Assembly (NCBI RefSeq): GCF_025465945.1
Contig: NZ_JANLNW010000004.1
Location: forward strand, 59,002-123,001
Reading direction: 5' to 3'
DNA length: 64,000 nucleotides
Origin: Pseudomonas sp. 6D_7.1_Bac1
GTDB lineage: Bacteria > Pseudomonadota > Gammaproteobacteria > Pseudomonadales > Pseudomonadaceae
Both the position numbers and the translations under genes were made by a program. This document shows, piece after piece, positions 62,987-64,000 of the stretch; position 1 is the first letter of the stretch, and the number at the start of each line of letters is the position of its first letter. The notes below the pieces were generated by a model. That model made no database searches, had not been told where the DNA came from, and saw only the letters and a program-made list of their open reading frames with translations.

Positions 62987-63778
62987 CTACTTGCCGACAA
63001 ACTGTGCAGGGCGCTTTTCCATAGCGGCGCGCAGGGCTTCGGTGCCGTCTTCACTGCGACCGCAGAGCAACCCCGCCGCCAGCTCGGCTTGCAGTTGTTC
63101 TGGCAGGCTGCGCTGGGCGCCTTCGCGCATGAGTTTTTTGGTCTGGGCAAACGCGAAAGTCGGGCCGCTGGCCAGACGTGCAGCCAATTCACTGGCGGCA
63201 CAGAGCAGTTGTTCATCGGCGCAGACTTCGCTGACCAGCCCGGCTGCCAGGGCGCGATCGGCGCCCCATAATTCGTCGAGGAACAGCAGGCGTTTGGCCT
63301 GTTCAGTGCCGATCAGCCGTGGCAAGTGCCAACTGGCACCGGCATCCGGCGAGTAGGCCATGCCGGTGTAACCGGCCTTGAACCGCGCCGATTGTCCGGC
63401 GATGCGCAGGTCGCAGCACAGCGTCAGGTCCATCCCGGCACCGACGGCGGTGCCGTTGATGGCGGCGATGGTCGGTTTGTCCAGGCTGTACAGCCGGCTC
63501 ATCAGCGCATGGGCGGTTTCGGTCCAGCCGTAGCTTTCCAGCGCGCCACGGGCTTCGGCTTCGGCCCACTCGGCAAGGTCGGCACCGGCGCAGAAACTGC
63601 GGCCGCTGCCGGTCAGCACGACAACCCGAACCGCAGGGTCGGCATTGAAGCCATCGAGCAAGGCGTGAAGGTTTTTCAGGGTTGGAATATCCAGCGCATT
63701 GCGCTGAGCGGTGCGATTGAGGGTGATCCAGGCAACGCCTGCTTCGACCTGACTGAGTAGAGAAGATTGAGTAGTCAT
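62987..63778 (-). CDS. enoyl-CoA hydratase/isomerase
   Basis: A 263-residue crotonase-fold enzyme. The oxyanion-hole segments are SGRSFCAGADLAEWA and INGTAVGAGMDLTLCCDLRIA; a second catalytic-residue region is SPDAGASWHLPRLIG, where the hydratase glutamate may be replaced by aspartate, leaving isomerase or hydratase activity open. The start at 63778 has GAGGAC upstream; the longer frame passes through the operator region and is rejected. It is the first gene of the leftward aru run. Confidence 0.85.
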   Translation of the reverse strand: MTTQSSLLSQVEAGVAWITLNRTAQRNALDIPTLKNLHALLDGFNADPAVRVVVLTGSGRSFCAGADLAEWAEAEARGALESYGWTETAHALMSRLYSLDKPTIAAINGTAVGAGMDLTLCCDLRIAGQSARFKAGYTGMAYSPDAGASWHLPRLIGTEQAKRLLFLDELWGADRALAAGLVSEVCADEQLLCAASELAARLASGPTFAFAQTKKLMREGAQRSLPEQLQAELAAGLLCGRSEDGTEALRAAMEKRPAQFVGK

Positions 63779-63830
63779 GCGAGTCCTCGAATTATTGTGT
63801 TTGGCATGAGGTGATGCGACTTGAGGCCAT

Positions 63831-63848
63831 ACTAAACGAGTGTTCAGT
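63831..63848. promoter_or_regulatory. inverted-repeat operator before the aru-associated operon
   Basis: ACTAAACGAGTGTTCAGT has seven-base arms of the form ACTRAAC...GTTYAGT around a four-base centre, 53 bases upstream of the enoyl-CoA hydratase start. The form fits TetR-family operators such as those controlling acyl-CoA catabolism. No such regulator gene is visible before the window ends. The ~150 bases beyond hold no recognisable gene. Confidence 0.5.
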
Positions 63849-64000
63849 AAGACGGCAATCTGTGCAGAAATTGGTTGTAACAACCTAAAATCGTCTTCAT
63901 CACTTTGTATTTAAAGGGTTTATTTGTGCGGGGAGATCTTGAGGAGATTACGCTGTTACAACTTTGAACAACCGTGTACCGGGAGAAAGTGCTTCACCCT

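Noticed and set aside
61004..63271. 755-codon open frame on the plus strand
   Set aside because: It lies antisense to the CoA ligase, acyl-CoA dehydrogenase and enoyl-CoA hydratase genes, all of which have clear motifs. Its Arg/His/Gln-rich product has no domain; it is an artefact of high GC at third positions.

Overview
The window reads as a chromosome segment of a Pseudomonas, most likely of the P. fluorescens/P. putida side. This rests on the REP elements typical of that group (two with GCGAGCCTGCTCGCGA cores), an aruH-aruI locus whose neighbours match my memory of the P. aeruginosa arginine transaminase region, and many Pseudomonas-type small genes. A near-canonical dif site lies at 627-654, so the window begins at the replication terminus. 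The first ~45 kb are correspondingly rich in gene fragments, remnants and accessory genes.

Layout. 0-9 kb: dif; a MxKDx-repeat protein; a molybdopterin oxidoreductase with a cytochrome b partner; a GGDEF fragment; a methyltransferase; a decayed mercury operon (mer promoter, merT tail, merP lacking its CxxC, a GDCCVxC protein); an ArsR-PhzF-ornithine cyclodeaminase operon; a CHAD remnant; a periplasmic protein behind a Fur-like box; a GlxA-type regulator. 9.5-22.4 kb: an LprI-MliC lysozyme-inhibitor gene, then a biosynthetic cluster bounded on its far side by a second, broken ~190-bp copy of part of that gene. The cluster has a divergent TetR regulator, an SDR reductase, an atypical adenylate-forming enzyme, a HAD phosphatase, a flavin monooxygenase, a tandem carrier protein, a KS-CLF-AfsA megaprotein, an SRPBCC protein and an outer-membrane barrel. 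22.6-33.5 kb: a SorAB-like sulfite dehydrogenase pair, a CMD protein, a DUF255 protein, a complete sufBCDSU operon ending in an unusual SufT fusion, and a Rieske ferredoxin. 33.8-45.5 kb: a glutamine synthetase-like/ALDH/Fe-ADH operon, a VIT-type transporter, a cytochrome c, a K+ channel, a broken Fnr-type regulator, a Zn-ADH, two tandem Crp-family regulators and small envelope proteins. 45.5-64 kb: a LuxR regulator, class III aminotransferase and polyamine-type binding protein, then a long leftward run: enoyl-CoA hydratase, acyl-CoA dehydrogenase, CoA ligase, aruI, aruH, aldehyde dehydrogenase, a peptide-type ABC transporter and an NAD(P)H oxidoreductase.

How the genes fit together. The most unusual unit is 10.1-22.2 kb. 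A ketosynthase/chain-length-factor pair with a carrier protein can make a beta-ketoacyl chain. AfsA-type domains join such a chain to dihydroxyacetone phosphate in A-factor synthesis, and that pathway then needs a phosphatase and a reductase, both of which are present. A TetR-family protein, the family of the A-factor receptor, stands divergently. I infer a butenolide/gamma-butyrolactone-like small-molecule pathway. The aru run is a coherent arginine transaminase pathway (AruH, AruI, aldehyde dehydrogenase) coupled to CoA-dependent oxidation genes and an uptake system. The suf operon supplies a second Fe-S assembly route.

Limits: identifications come from reading motifs and from memory of families; no alignment, profile search or folding was run.
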